The notes under the pieces: generated by a model
Databases searched by the model: none
Told to the model about the DNA's origin: nothing
Seen by the model: the letters and a program-made list of their open reading frames with translations, nothing else
Translations under genes and position numbers: made by a program
Shown: positions 4,829 through 5,023 of the stretch, piece after piece
Layout: the number at the start of each line of letters is the position of its first letter
How positions within the stretch are numbered: the stretch's first letter is position 1
DNA from: Candidatus Altimarinota bacterium
GTDB lineage: Bacteria; Patescibacteriota; Gracilibacteria; UBA4473
DNA: 5,023 nucleotides
Assembly (NCBI GenBank): GCA_905478675.1
Contig: CAJQJI010000044.1
Span: 1-5,023 of the forward strand
Direction of reading: 5' to 3'

Positions 4829-5023
4829 TTAAGCGTTTAAAAGTTCTATAAATTGATCGAGTCCGATGGTTTCTTCTTTATCACTGCCATAGCGACGAAT
4901 CTGTACTTTCCCAGAATTAACTTCATTGTCCCCTACTACCAAGGTGTAAGGAATTTTTTTTGTCTGACTATTACGGATTCTTTTCCCCAAACTATCGGTT
5001 GGGTCATACACTTCGACTCGTCC
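4829..5023 (-). CDS. thrS: Threonyl-tRNA synthetase, C-terminal end (5' part outside window)
   Basis: The enzyme charges tRNA-Thr in the cytoplasm. Only the last 64 residues are here, and the frame is open through the window edge, so the GTG at 5011-5009 is an internal Val. They are the end of the class IIa anticodon-binding domain. The stretch corresponding to the family's VDDRxExLGxKIR appears as VEVYDPTDSLGKRIR. It is followed by KIPYTLVVGDNEVNSGKV, IRRYG and the final DQFIELL helix. The length after KIPY is normal for a short-tailed ThrRS. The stop TAA is directly joined to the ATG of the transporter gene, suggesting one transcript. Upstream control (T-box or other leader) lies outside the window. 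Confidence 0.95.
   Translation of the reverse strand, partial: GRVEVYDPTDSLGKRIRNSQTKKIPYTLVVGDNEVNSGKVQIRRYGSDKEETIGLDQFIELLNA

Noticed and set aside
1..5023. Alternative genetic code (TGA = Gly), considered because the organism looks like a CPR member.
   Set aside because: All genes are full length under the standard code and contain no in-frame TGA. Stops used are TAA and TAG only, which is too few genes to mean anything.
1..5023. CRISPR array, prophage, insertion sequence or defence genes.
   Set aside because: No regularly spaced direct repeats, transposase, integrase or phage-like frames are present; apart from the small protein and RNA the genes are housekeeping.

Overview
The window is bacterial housekeeping DNA of moderate to high A+T content. 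It holds six genes in three blocks, with two short non-coding stretches between them. RpoC, S12 and S7 are unmistakably bacterial. RpoC lacks the long trigger-loop insertion of Proteobacteria, and S12 carries the Firmicutes-type internal insertion. S7 has an extra Lys/Ala/Pro-rich N-terminus, none of the visible starts has a usable Shine-Dalgarno sequence, and the str cluster ends at rpsG without fusA or tuf. Together these suggest a streamlined, poorly sampled lineage such as the Candidate Phyla Radiation (Patescibacteria). That placement is inference, not proof. The standard code fits: about 1,480 codons contain no in-frame TGA, so the TGA=Gly code of Gracilibacteria/Absconditabacteria is not used here.

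Plus strand, 1-3328: the C-terminal part of rpoC (its start lies outside the window), then rpsL 13 nt later, a strong intrinsic-terminator-like hairpin, rpsG only 26 nt beyond its T-run, and a textbook terminator. This is the rpoC-rpsL-rpsG part of the str cluster. The hairpin between rpsL and rpsG is the unusual element, because it should uncouple S7 from S12 or serve as a regulatory site.

Plus strand, 3329-3904: a possible promoter, then a 100-residue protein that ends like the acidic tip of single-stranded DNA-binding proteins (SSB; ends EDLPF) after a flexible linker. Overlapping its last codons is a good sigma70-like promoter (TTGCAA-N16-TTTAAT). It points into a GC-starting, highly structured stretch that ends at a T7 run, which I read as a candidate small RNA gene. 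The stretch can adopt two mutually exclusive folds, one of which uses a 17-bp inverted repeat reaching past the T7 run. All imperfect pairs are G-U on the plus strand, which supports a plus-strand RNA. This is the most novel-looking part of the window.

Minus strand, 5023-3920: the end of thrS (threonyl-tRNA synthetase anticodon-binding domain), immediately abutted by an EamA-family (DMT superfamily) ten-helix transporter. The two are probably co-transcribed, and they converge on the candidate RNA.
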